Below, piece after piece: positions 8,875 to 18,345 of a stretch of DNA of 64,000 nucleotides (position 1 is the first letter of the stretch; every line of letters starts with the position of its first letter). The translations under genes were made by a program, and so were the position numbers. The DNA is from Galeruca laticollis (lineage: Eukaryota; Arthropoda; Insecta; Coleoptera; Chrysomelidae). A model generated the notes under the pieces. It did no database searches. It was not told the DNA's origin and saw only the letters and a list, made by a program, of their open reading frames with translations. Where the stretch lies: contig OY998178.1 of NCBI GenBank assembly GCA_963921935.1, forward strand, positions 49,716,951-49,780,950, written 5' to 3'.

Positions 8875-9739
8875 TAACCCCCTTCTTAAATAAAAGTTCC
8901 TCCTGGAACTTTTGAGTAGCTGAGACTGGATGTTTGAATCGAAAACTGACTCCATTTCTACACTTTCCAATCTCTTGGAAATAGCAGGGCACCGTCATCA
9001 TCGGATACTGATAACGGGGGTTGTAGCTGAAAATTAATATCTGGACACCGGTATCTCTAAAGATAACTTCTACCATGTTCCTAATGATTCGCCTATCCAA
9101 CTGGTTACTCGCTATCTTAGGCATCGCCAGTTTCTTCACGCTGGATTCTAAAACATGGTCTCGTAGGTTTCGAAGTGCTTCCCACAGATCGCGGTAGGTA
9201 GATCGATCTTGAAATTCATTTTTAGTTACCACGTAGAATACGTACCGCGAATTATGTTTCAGTTTCAGAGTCTTGCCAGGGGCTGGAATCTGGTCTTCAA
9301 GTTTCTCTAATTGCCCGAACTTCTTTCGAAACATGGATGCCAACCCTCGTGCATTATTGAGACGGGCGGGCATGTTGTGTGCCAGTGAATAATCTTTCGG
9401 GAGAGAGAACAAATCTTGTCGTTGTTCTGAAGTGACTCCATATCTAGCTTTCCCGGTACCTCCATACGCGCCCATAAATTCATCGAAGGTAGGGACAGAC
9501 ACATCTTGAATAAGGTTTACTCCTTCCTCTAGGTCATGGTCTCCTTCGAATGGCGCTAGTCGGTTTCGGTGAACAACTTTTGGTTTTCCGTTGGGGATCT
9601 TGCTTATGCTATATATAACGTCATTGATCCTTTTCTTGATTAAGTATGGACCTTCCCAGGATTTTCGTAATTTTGGAGGAAATCCTTTTCTCCTCGTCGG
9701 GTTGTGTAACCATACTTTGTCCCCTTCTTTGAAACCGCC
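8828..9739 (-). CDS. pol: Pol C-terminal extension: integrase GPY/F module, TARG1/OARD1-like macro domain, CCCH-like finger
   Basis: One uninterrupted frame follows a nonsense codon at 9740-9742. It opens with the integrase C-terminal module (WEGPYLIKK near 9640, HRNRLAPFEG). After a linker comes a macro-type ADP-ribose domain (about 9017-9424): DLFSLPKDYSLAH, a degenerate phosphate loop LNNARGLASMFRKKFG, RYVFYVVTKNE, and KKLAMPKIASNQLDRR. The K of VTK and D of QLD match the TARG1/OARD1 catalytic Lys and Asp. A CX7CX5FX3H motif follows (CYFQEIGKCRNGVSFRFKH, 8930-8986), a CCCH finger with the third Cys changed to Phe (one base, TGT to TTT). The tail ends 16 codons inside the LTR. It could remove ADP-ribose from proteins or bind it; that is inference. 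Confidence 0.8.
   Translation of the reverse strand, partial: GGFKEGDKVWLHNPTRRKGFPPKLRKSWEGPYLIKKRINDVIYSISKIPNGKPKVVHRNRLAPFEGDHDLEEGVNLIQDVSVPTFDEFMGAYGGTGKARYGVTSEQRQDLFSLPKDYSLAHNMPARLNNARGLASMFRKKFGQLEKLEDQIPAPGKTLKLKHNSRYVFYVVTKNEFQDRSTYRDLWEALRNLRDHVLESSVKKLAMPKIASNQLDRRIIRNMVEVIFRDTGVQILIFSYNPRYQYPMMTVPCYFQEIGKCRNGVSFRFKHPVSATQKFQEELLFKKGVMLRARTPKQILSTVS
8878..8887 (-). promoter_or_regulatory. Polypurine tract
   Basis: The minus strand reads AAGAAGGGGG three bases before the 3' LTR start, the expected position for plus-strand DNA priming. Confidence 0.65.
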
Positions 9740-10960
9740 TTATGTGTCCTGCATGTCGTACCGACTTTTCATTCTGTCGCTGGCAACTTGAAGAATTGTT
9801 CGAATTAATTCATAAATATCGTCCAGCCTTCTTCTCAATTGGATCAGGTAGTCTTCGCCTGCTAGATCTTCTCCAGGCCGACAGCCGAATTCCAGGTCAC
9901 AAGGAAGCCTCATTTCACGCCCAAACAGGATTTTCGCCGGTGTTTCACACGTGGACTCATTGACGGCGGATAGATAAGCCAATGTGAATAAGGAAAGATA
10001 CTGGTCCCAATCTCTCTGATGGCTGCAAACTACTTTGGACAGGTATTTTCCAATAGTCCTGTCCATTCTCTCGACTACTCCATCTGACTATGGATGTAAA
10101 GCCGTTGTCCTGGTCTTCTTCATTCCCAGCTTGTCGCAAATCTCCTGGAATAGATGGCTTTCAAAATTTCTTCCCTGGTCACTGTGGACTTCCAAGGGTA
10201 CTCCATATCGGCTGATAAATTCCTTCACCAATACATCTGCGACAGTTGGGGCCTCTTGGTTCGAGATAGCGTAAATTTCTACCTACTTTGTGAAATAATC
10301 GATTACGACCAGTATGTACTTGCTACCATTTTCTGTCGTTGGAAAGGGTCCAGCGATATCTAAAGCAATCCTTTCGAAAGGGCTTCCAACATTATACTGT
10401 TTTATAGGTGCCTTTCTCTTGCGATGTGGTCCATTACTCGTAGCACAAGTCGTACATTTCTTACATCAGTTCTTCACATCAGAGCTATTAATCCAATAAA
10501 ACCTTTCACGGACTCGCTGAAGGGTTTTCTTCACTCCCAGATGACCTCTCGATGGACTGTCGTGTAACTTCTTCAGTACCTCAGCTACTCTTGTTCTCGG
10601 GATAACTAGCTGTCTCCTCATCTCAGAACCATCATCTAAACAGACCTTGTTGCAGGTCAAGGGAGTCCTACTGATCCCAATACGCCTTGAGTTTCGGTGA
10701 AAATTTTGACACTTCTTGCCAGGTAGATCGCCGATTTTCTTTCTTCCATTGCCGGATCATCTTCAGGTGATGATAATTCTCCTGCTCTTCTCCGATCCTG
10801 GTGGGTGACCATTCCTCGTTGACTACAGTAGTTCTTGAAACTGCAGCTTTCCTAGACTCCACCTTGTTGCAGTGGGAGCAGTCTGTTGGGCACGGCCGTC
10901 TGGACAGGGAGTCGGCATTTCGGTGACTCACACCAGCTCGATGTTCGATGTTGAAATCAT
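9740..10960 (-). pseudogene. pol: Integrase region of the gypsy Pol (broken)
   Basis: Minus strand: the RNase H/integrase linker (10668-10931), then the zinc-binding HHCC module (HDSPSRGHLGVKKTLQ near 10570, then CKKCTTC), then the DDE core with ALDIAGPFP, EVHSDQGRNF and GVVERMD. All three acidic residues are present. In-frame stops occur at about 10668 (TAG), 10466 (TGA before CKKC), near 10283 (TAG), near 10089 (TAG) and 9740 (TAA). Most look like single-base changes from Trp or Gln codons. The frame otherwise continues into the macro-domain tail. Confidence 0.8.
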
Positions 10961-11610
10961 ACTCTTGAAGTCGTTCAATCCATCTAGCGATCCGGTCCTC
11001 GGGATTCTTGCATCAACCATTTGAGTGCTGCATGATGAGTCCAGATTAAAAACTTTCTACCATGGAGATACTGGTAAAAGTGTTCCACGGACTTCACTAC
11101 TGCCAAAAGTTCTCTTCTTGTGGCGCAGTAGTTTCGTTCTGGTTTGGAGAGGACTTTACTGAAATATCCCAGCACTCTTTCTTGCCCTCCTTGGATCTGT
11201 GAGAGTACTCCACCAATTCTCACGTTGCTTGCGTCAGTATCAAGAATAAAGTCTCCGTCTGGTAATGGATATCCTAATATCGGCACCGAGGTTAAATGCC
11301 TCTTCAAGGTATCAAAAGCCGCCTGACAATCTTCGTCCCATTGGAAAGCTCTTGCTTCTTCGGTTAGGCGAGTTAGAGGCTTAGCAATATCTCCAAACTT
11401 CCTGATAAATCTTCTGTGATATGTGCAAAGTCCAAGGAAACTCCTAATTTGATGTTTGTCGGTTGGTTGCGGCCATTGTTGGATGGAAGCAATTTTCTCT
11501 GGATCCACCGCCACTCCTCCATTGCTCACTATATGGCCTGGATAGTTGACACGGTTTTGGAACAGCTGACATTTCTTCGGGTTTAACATGAGATAGACAG
11601 CTTGTAGTCA
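10961..11610 (-). pseudogene. pol: RT thumb/connection and RNase H of the gypsy Pol (broken)
   Basis: Reading from a TGA at 11608-11610: LNPKKCQLFQ, the FLGLCTYHRRFI connection, then RNase H with FILDTDASNV, ERNYCATRRELLAVV and KFLIWTHHAALKWL. The DTDAS Asp and the RREL Glu are RNase H active-site positions. A one-base shift near 11015 moves the frame into the integrase linker, giving a premature stop at 10984. Confidence 0.8.
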
Positions 11611-12303
11611 TTTGAATTCGTCTTCCAAATTTTTCAGATGTCCGTCAAATGTCTTCCCCAGTACTACGATGTCGTCCAAATAGACCAGGCATGTCTTCCA
11701 AGACAACCCTCTTAAGACATTTTCCATGAGTCCTCCAAATGTCGCAGGCACATTACAGAGCCCGAATGGCATGACGTTGAATTACCATGATCCAGATCCG
11801 TTGGTAAAAGCAGTCTTCTCTTTGTATTCTGGGTCCATTTCCACTTGCCAATAACCAGACTTTAGGTCCAAGGTAGAAAACAGTTTGCTGCCGGCCAAAG
11901 TGTCTAGCGTATCGCCAATTCGAGGCAGAGGATAGCTGTCTTTATTCGTCACGTTGTTAAGCTGGCGATAGTCCACGCAGAATCTCGTAGTTCCATCCTT
12001 TTTCTTGACGAGCACTACTGGAGACACCCATGGACTAGTAGATGGTTCTATTACTTTTTCTTCTGTCATCTGTCGAATTATTCTTCCAGCTTCCGCTCTC
12101 TTCGCTCGTGGAGGTCTTCGAGCTGATTGTCTAATTGGCTTAGCATTACCAGTATCGATTTTGTGTTTGACGGCTGATGCTCTGCCAGTCTTACCTCCTT
12201 TTGGTATGAATAGGTCTCGATACTGCAAGAGAATTTCTCTCATTCTCTTTTTTTCTGCTCGATCTAAAGATTGACCAGCTACTGATAACATCGAATCTGG
12301 CAT
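11611..12303 (-). pseudogene. pol: Reverse transcriptase of the gypsy Pol (broken)
   Basis: Fingers and palm are recognisable: VIEPSTSPWVSPVVLVKKKD, RFCVDYRQLN, LFSTLDLKSGYWQVEM (motif A, catalytic Asp), NVMPFGLCNVPATF (motif B) and CLVYLDDIVVLG (motif C, YLDD at about 11671-11682). A TAA at 11782-11784 interrupts between motifs A and B. The catalytic residues are intact otherwise. Typical of insect Ty3/gypsy elements. Confidence 0.85.
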
Positions 12304-12649
12304 TAGAATTGTTTGTGGTCGTTGTTTGACGAACTATAGACGTCACTGGTACGCATGATCCAATCTTGGTTTCCTTCTTGATGGTAACTGGGTAATCATT
12401 CACGTTTATCACACGTACTGGGATCTCGTTTGCCGACGTAACCAATCCTTTTCCAATTAGTACTCCTTTGCCAACTTCTTCGTTGTGGTTCCTTGGCTCC
12501 ATCATAACCGGTTTACCTTCCTCCATGATTTCCTGTAGTCGTGCTACTATCATGGTTCCGCTTCGTGCAGGTAAAACGGTATCTTCCTGTGCAGCTGCCA
12601 ACACCGCGCTGCCTTCACATGGATGAAGAAATACCTCCTCGGAACCCAC
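12304..12649 (-). pseudogene. pol: Protease-RT linker of the gypsy Pol
   Basis: The frame 12649-12191 reads MGSEEVFLHPCEGS, TVLPARSGTMIVAR and GLVTSANEIPVRVINV, typical of the segment between retropepsin and RT in insect gypsy elements. It overlaps the RT start in another frame (12191-12303), indicating an indel near 12300. Confidence 0.65.
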
Positions 12650-12672
12650 TTTGATGGTTCTGTTTTTGAAGT

Positions 12673-13098
12673 CTAATTGGAAACCATGTACATCATTACG
12701 TCCATTCCCAGAATCACGTCTTCTTCAATATCAACTACGATCACCGTATGTGTGAACTTTTCTGCACCAATTCCCAATTGGATTTGTGTTTCACCGTGAA
12801 CGTTGGCACTCTCGCCTGTGGCGTTCCGTAGTCGCAAACTCGTTGGTAGAAGCTTCTTCTTAGGTTTTATTATCTCTGGCCGTATATTGTGTCTAGTTGC
12901 TCCAGTGTCAACAAGCAGAGCATGTTTCTTGCCATCTACTTCGCTATCCACATATACACTGTCGTTGCGACATCTGAGAAAAGCTATCAGTATGAGAGGG
13001 TCTTTGGAACGATCATGGGTCTGTGCTGCCCCTTCGTAGACGACCCGTTCTAGTTTTCCTGTGACTGGGGTTCTTGGATTGCAGGAGTCTTGGGGCAA
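12673..13098 (-). pseudogene. pol: Retropepsin of the gypsy Pol
   Basis: A 141-codon frame contains HALLVDTGATRHNIRPE (catalytic Asp in DTGA) and VDIEEDVILGMDVM, the protease C-terminal 'ILG-D' block. The protease is complete but separated from RT by frame changes. It follows the Gag zinc knuckle directly. Confidence 0.75.
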
Positions 13099-13205
13099 TT
13101 ACACGAACTACGTACATGCCCTAGCTCTCCACAATTCCAGCATCTGATCTTTCTCGGCTTCTCGTCCATCATACTTTTCATTAAACTGACGAACTGGTCA
13201 AATCT
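13099..13205 (-). pseudogene. gag: Gag zinc knuckle (out of frame with the main Gag ORF)
   Basis: The minus strand reads RCWNCGELGHVRSSC (CX2CX4HX4C). It is in a different frame from Gag 13181-14428 because of a single-base indel near 13225, so Gag now ends prematurely just before its nucleic-acid-binding motif. Confidence 0.7.
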
Positions 13206-14428
13206 GTCTTCGTCACCTTCTTCATGGATGGTCCTAATTTTGTTATATCCCGAAGCCTTCGTTGCTGCTTCATATTCAAAGCAGCGTCACCTAATGTTTT
13301 GGGATGGGCTAAACGAAGCGTCCTCTGCATATCGGGGTCACGTAAGCCATCAATAAAGGCCTGGATGCCCAGACATTCCATCATGTTCTCTGGTTCTGAC
13401 GGATAAGCAAACCGAACTAGTCGGGAAATGTCCACTTCATATTCTTGAAAGGATTCATCACGTTTCGGCCTTCGGTTCTTCAGCTGGGATTGGTGCAAAT
13501 GTTCTAGATGTTCGTGACCATATCGCATGTCCAACCTCTTCTTAAGCTGCTCTAAGTCATCCGTTTCTTCAAGTGGTATCGTCTGAAGTACGTCTAAGGC
13601 ATCTCCCCGAAGCGCGATGGTTAAGTTCACTGCTTTCTCCCTATTGGACCAATTATTCACTCTAGCGGCTCCTTCAAACTGTTTCACATGATTGGTCCAC
13701 GACATTTTTCCATCGAACGTTGGGGCCTTGACTCGGGCAAAACTACCAATATCATCTGTCTTGGGTTGTGTTTCTGGCTTACAGATCTCGTTCTTCTTTT
13801 CTTCTGCTGAAGTGTCTTGTGTTCTTAAATCGGCAATCTTCGTCTGTAACTCCTTGATTTTCTCATCTATCTGATTTTGCATCGTTGTCATCTTATTCTC
13901 CATGTTTGATTTTATTTTCTTGTTCATCGTTGTCATCTTATACTCAATATCCGATTTTAGAGACGTGATTTTATTCTCGACTTCAGCAGCAATGTGATTT
14001 TTCAATGATAGGATATCTGCAGAAATATCGGTCTTCATAGCAGAAATCTTCTCGTCCATGTTAGCAGAGATATCGTTCTCCATGATTAAAACTTCCTCGT
14101 CCATATTAGTAGAAATCTTGTCCTTGTTAGCAGGAATATCGTTCTTCATGGTTGAAATCTTCTCGACCATGGCAGAAAAATCGTTCGTAATAGCAGAAAT
14201 ATCGTTTTTCACATTCGTTGAAATCTTTTCTTCCATGACAAAAATTGAAGAGATTACGGTGGAAGCCGCGTCATTGAATAAAAATATTTCTGGATCAAAG
14301 CCGTCATTTTCCAGTGCCACTTTAAGTCTTTCTACTAATTCACTTTCCTTACCGGACATTTCCAACTCACGATCTTCCAATTCTGCTCTTAATTCCGTGA
14401 CTTTCAGATCACATAGTTTCTTGGCCAT
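13181..14428 (-). pseudogene. gag: Gag with N-terminal SAP-like motif and long coiled coil (gypsy element)
   Basis: A 415-codon frame starts at ATG 14428, 45 nt from the LTR. Residues about 5-40 (LKVTELRAELEDRELEMSGK, then ESELVERLKVAL) fit a SAP helix-extended-helix DNA-binding motif. Residues about 70-200 are repetitive (DISANMDEKISAMKTDISAD and similar), a predicted coiled coil. The C-terminal part is a retrotransposon capsid domain (FDGKMSWTNHVKQFEGAA, ALRGDALDVLQTIP, FIDGLRDPDMQRTLR). A frameshift near the end separates it from its zinc knuckle. The SAP motif suggests chromatin or DNA contact, which is inference. Confidence 0.7.
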
Positions 14429-14452
14429 TTTTACGTAGCAATTTATTTAAAT

Positions 14453-14472
14453 TACCACACACCTGACACCAA
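14453..14472 (-). other. Primer-binding site of the gypsy element
   Basis: The minus strand reads TGGTGTCAGGTGTGTGG directly after the 5' LTR end (within a few nt). TGGTGTCAG is the start of tRNA-Leu-type primer sites; the exact tRNA is unverified. Confidence 0.45.
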
Positions 14473-14474
14473 TG

Positions 14475-14949
14475 TAATGTTTTTGTTATTTATTTAAACA
14501 ATAAACGGGTGGAATAAACTTTAAACACTCGGTATGGCTACTTACTAATTTATTTAAACACTAACTCAGTAACACTCAATTTATTTAGATATATTCACTT
14601 AAACTAATTTATATAATCACTTAATTTATATTCACTTATTCACTGTTTAACTCACTATGCCAAATTATGAACTAAACTCATCCGCTTATCGGTCCTTTAT
14701 TTATATCAAAGCCTTTTTTACTAGAACATTCCGGACTGCGGCTTACACAAAACAAACGCCTTTCGCGACATTTCTCGATTGCCGGCTTAATCCTTAAGAG
14801 ACCTTCCGAGAACATATCTATAAAAACTGTCACAATAAATCCCAATAGGCCTTCTCAGAATTCGGCGCGCTCGCCATTTTTTTTAACTTCGTTAACATAA
14901 CGTTACAGGTCCGTACTTAGTATCTGCTTCGGTGTGCGAGTTCGTAACA
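14475..14949 (-). repeat. 5' LTR of the macro-domain gypsy element
   Basis: Homologous along its length to 8396-8874. On the minus strand it starts TGTTACGAAC and ends AACATTA(CA) before the primer site. Its outer end abuts Penelope copy B exactly at 14950. Confidence 0.85.
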
Positions 14950-15945
14950 CTATGAACAAATGTAATTTTGATAGAGAGATAAATACAATTAGACAAATAG
15001 CAACATCCAACGGTTATCCATTACATATGATAAATAAGCTAATTAATACAAAAGAGGAAAAAGTGGCATTACAACTAATATTTGCTAAACAAACTGAAGA
15101 AATAGAAACTTATAAAACCATCACATATGCGGGAAATATTTCTAATAATATTTCAAAGATAATATCTTTAGCAACGAATACAACAATTTCTTTTAAAACA
15201 GAAAGTAAGGTGAGTCCAAAATTGTTAAACGTTAAAACAAAAATACCAACAATAAAGAAATCAGTTATATATAAACTCAAATGTCTAGAATGTAATGCTG
15301 TCTATTTGGGTCAGACCCTTAGAAATCTTGAAATCCGATACAGTGAACACTTACGAGCATACAGATTAAAACAACCAGATAAATCCCATTACGCAAAACA
15401 TCTACTTGACACCAACCATTCATTGACACCTAACACAGAACTAGAAGTACTACATATTTGTGAAAAGAAACAAGAACTGGGTTACCTTGAAGAGTTGGAA
15501 ATTAGAAGACAATTAACAAACCCACAATATGAAGTCGTCAATGAACAGATAAATCTAGGGAGTTCTCCAATATTAAACTGTCTTTTTAAGTGATAATTGT
15601 AAAGATCAGCAGATATAGTTTTCTTGGTTTTCTATATTATTGCACAGTTATACTGACCTTAATTGGAAAAATGATATCCAGGATATCACCATAGGGCTAA
15701 TATTAACTAAGCTTCAATATTTGTAATATCACATCTTCTTCTTTTTTCTATTATCATACATTAAGTCAATCACTTCCTGGTCTAGCCAAAAATAACTACT
15801 AATCATCAGGTAGGCATCAAATAAAATGTACCTTCTGTCATTCTGACGATGATATTCAGTTATCGAAACAATTGTCAATTTTTCAGAATTTTCAACATTT
15901 TTCATCATATTGTAGAATTAGCTAGAAACATTGAGTTTCATTTAA
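14950..15945 (+). mobile_element. Penelope-like element, 3' fragment with GIY-YIG endonuclease (copy B)
   Basis: The plus-strand frame ends at 15593 and encodes the RT-thumb/linker region (REINTIRQIATSNGYP, LQLIFAKQTEEIETYKT) followed by a GIY-YIG nuclease (VIYKLKCLECNAVYLGQTLR, then IRYSEHLRAYRLKQ). The CLEC pair and the SHYAKH histidines fit the zinc-binding insertion of Penelope endonucleases. The RT domain is missing: the fragment starts at the LTR of the gypsy element. The apparent ATG at 14934 lies inside the LTR and is accidental. About 350 nt of 3' sequence follow, with a hammerhead-like fold, ending ...TTTCATTTAAAAC. Confidence 0.8.
15833..15888 (+). ncRNA. Hammerhead-ribozyme-like motif, Penelope copy B
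   Basis: Order: TTCTG (15833), TC, ATT, CTGACGA (15843-15849), T, GATA-loop-TATC stem II, GAAA (15865-15868), C-AATT-G minimal stem III, GTC (15874-15876, cleavage expected after C), AAT, TTTT, CAGAA (15884-15888). Stem I pairs AUU/AAU and UUCUG/CAGAA around an internal loop, as in type I hammerheads. The extra U before stem II departs from consensus. Compared with copy A, CAGAA against TAGAA keeps pairing (G-C to G-U). Confidence 0.55.
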
Positions 15946-17031
15946 AACACTAATACCTAAATGATTAATAAATTAGCTTGTAACAAGCCAATCGGCTGTT
16001 ACGATTTCCATCGGACTATGATATTTTAATTTCGTCGTACTAATGATTTGAAATTAAAAACTTGCTCCACTTCCAAATTTTGTATATTTAAACAATATCG
16101 TACATAGGAAAAGTCTCTTCCTATAGTAACAATGATAAGTTAATATCCCTACATCGTAGTGTTTTCACATATTTGCTGGTGAGTTAGATTTTTGGAATAT
16201 TTTTTCTCCATGTTTATTCTGTTTTATTTCAAATTGAAATATGGGATGGCGATTGATGAATTTTGTATGTTCAATTCTTTTTTATTGTTAAAAAGAAACC
16301 TTTCATATTTTCTTGAAGCAAATTTTTAATAATTTCTTTTCTTTCTTTTTTAGGTTCATAATTCCGCATTTTCTGTTTATTTAGGGGACAAAACAAATAT
16401 GATAGAACAGACTTCTGTTAGTTTTGTTTTAAAAAATAGATTCAGTTTTTTATGTGTTGAAGCATAAGCTTCCTATCTGTTCTATCTATTCCTTCCTTCC
16501 CAGAATTTTTTCCTTGATTTTTACTCTTTTTTTCTTTCCTCAGCTCTGCATCCTCTGCGTAGTCCCTATAATTGAACACCGCCATAAAGACAACACAAAA
16601 CCAGCCGGGAGGGATTAAGAACCCTATCTCCATCGACTAGGACCTAGCTGAGAGCTGAATAATTCCAGAACCTCACCAATATAAGTCCTCTGTCTTATAT
16701 TCAATTCATGGAAATCTAGAATTGGAGATGTTTATTGTATAACGGCGTTCGTGTTCTTCTTTTATTTTATATATGCTGTTAATGTGAATTATATATTGAA
16801 TCATGAATAAATATAATTTGCTGAACATTTGATATTTTATTTTCAGCAATTTATATCAACTTGGACCATCGCGTTGAAATATTTTCAGTATTTCGTTTTG
16901 TTAAGTTGAAGTAAATATAAGGTTCTCCAGTTATTAACCTTTTTAGTTTCTGGTTTAATTACAGTATCGCTTAAAAAACTAGTAGCGTCCAACTTAATAT
17001 CGATTGTTCACCCCATCCCAGTGATTGCTAT
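15946..17031. other. Noncoding AT-rich stretch
   Basis: No recognisable gene. A minus-strand 63-codon frame at 16442-16633 (FCVVFMAVFNYRDYAEDAEL) is Lys/Glu-rich at its end but matches nothing I know; I do not call it. Confidence 0.5.
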
Positions 17032-17793
17032 AAATAAAAATAGGTAGAAAAACTTTTTAAGTTAAACGGTTTTATGTTAAACATACATTGCAATGTTTAA
17101 GATAAATGTACTAAAAACCAAAAAATAATAAAATAGATACAGTCGTGGGAATTATAAACATATGCATAGACTAGACTAAAATAAAACCGTGGCGCACGTC
17201 AATTGTCTACAAATTATCGACTTAATGTGCGATAGAAGAATCGTTTAATTCGTCGTTAGGCAGTTGGCCCGCAGACGGTGAGGAAATTACTTACTATTTT
17301 CTTGCTCATGGAAATTCCAATAGTTATACACTCCATGTAAATAAAAGAGATGTTTCTACTAGTTTATCGTTGGACATTCACACTGCTGGCTGGCGAGGAA
17401 TCGTTTCACTGCTCGTAGTTTGTCTTTAATCGACAAAACATATGATAAAAGTACTACTCGCTCACCACTATGAAACCCTAAAACTCGCTTATAATCGAGC
17501 TTGCTAGCTTGTTTCCACATTATAGCCCTACTTATCACACGTCCATCGTTGTCGTTTGAACAACTGCCTAATTATAGTGTAACATAACAAAACAATAATT
17601 TTAATCAACGATTGTAGACAATTGACGTGCCCCACGGTTTTATTTTAGTCTAGTCTATGCATATGTTTATAATTCCCACGACTGTATCTATTTTATTATT
17701 TTTTGGTTTTTAGTACATTCATCTTAAACATTGCAATGTATGTTTAACATAAAACCGTTTAACTTAAAAAGTTTTTTCACCTATTTTTATTTT
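17032..17793. mobile_element. Non-autonomous element with ~180-bp terminal inverted repeats
   Basis: Arms 17032-17212 and 17601-17793 are close inverse copies. Both read from outside AAATAAAAATAGGT, then AACTTTTTAAGTTAAACGG, and later CTAGACTAAAATAAAACCGT and GTCAATTGTCTACAA. The ~390-bp centre has no ORF. The family is not recognised. The last ~93 bp of the right arm is duplicated directly at 17794-17886. Confidence 0.75.
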
Positions 17794-17886
17794 TTGGTTT
17801 TTGGTACATTTATCTTAAACATTGCAATGTATGTTTAACATAAAACCGTTTAACTTAAAAAGTTTTTTTACCTATTTTTATTTGTT
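17794..17886. repeat. Tandem second copy of the right TIR end
   Basis: It repeats 17700-17793 nearly exactly (ACATTGCAATGTATGTTTAA, CCTATTTTTATTT). It links the TIR element to the satellite block that starts at 17884. Confidence 0.7.
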
Positions 17887-18345
17887 GATACCCATATTGG
17901 TGGAATTGATAAAAAATTGTTATCAGCCATTTGGTAGCGGCGGCCATCTTAGATTTCAATTTTGCATAGTAAATTGTATTCTACTTGTTGAGACCTTCCA
18001 TTTGATACCCATGTTGATGGGATTGATAAAACCTACGTTATCCGCCATTTTGTAGAGGCCGTTATCTTGGATTTTGTATTTAAATTTTTTATAGTATATT
18101 GTATTCTGCTTGTTGAGCCCTTTCATTTGATACCCATGTTGATGGGATTGATAAAACCTACGTTATCCGCCATTTTGTAGCGGCCGCCATCTTTGATTTC
18201 AATTTTTTATAGTATATTGTATTCTGCTTGTTGAGCCCTTTAATTTGATACCCATATTGATGGGATTAATAAAACATAAATTATCCGCCATTTTGTAGCG
18301 GCGGCCATCTTGAATTTATAATGATAATGAATAAACATAATTGTA
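17884..18345 (+). repeat. ~120-bp tandem repeat, four units
   Basis: Units start with TTGATACCCAT at about 17885, 18002, 18127 and 18245 (periods 117, 125, 118). Each contains TTATCCGCCATTTTGTAG and GGCCATCTT. The reading frame at 17822-18055 is a by-product of the repeat. Confidence 0.85.

Larger units (their letters stand above)
8396..14949 (-). mobile_element. Ty3/gypsy LTR retrotransposon with macro-domain Pol extension (complete, inactive)
   Basis: Minus-strand order: 5' LTR (14475-14949), primer site, gag, zinc knuckle, protease, RT, RNase H, integrase, macro domain, CCCH-like motif, polypurine tract, 3' LTR (8396-8874). The two LTRs are ~477 bp, start TGTTACGA on the minus strand, and differ at many sites (roughly 8% over the part I compared), so the insertion is not recent. 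At least seven stops or frameshifts disrupt gag-pol. No clear target-site duplication is seen: the flanks are Penelope copy B on one side and unrelated sequence on the other. Confidence 0.85.

Noticed and set aside
14934..14952. ATG at 14934 as the start of the Penelope-derived ORF
   Set aside because: It lies inside the gypsy LTR; Penelope similarity begins only at about 14950, so the start is accidental.
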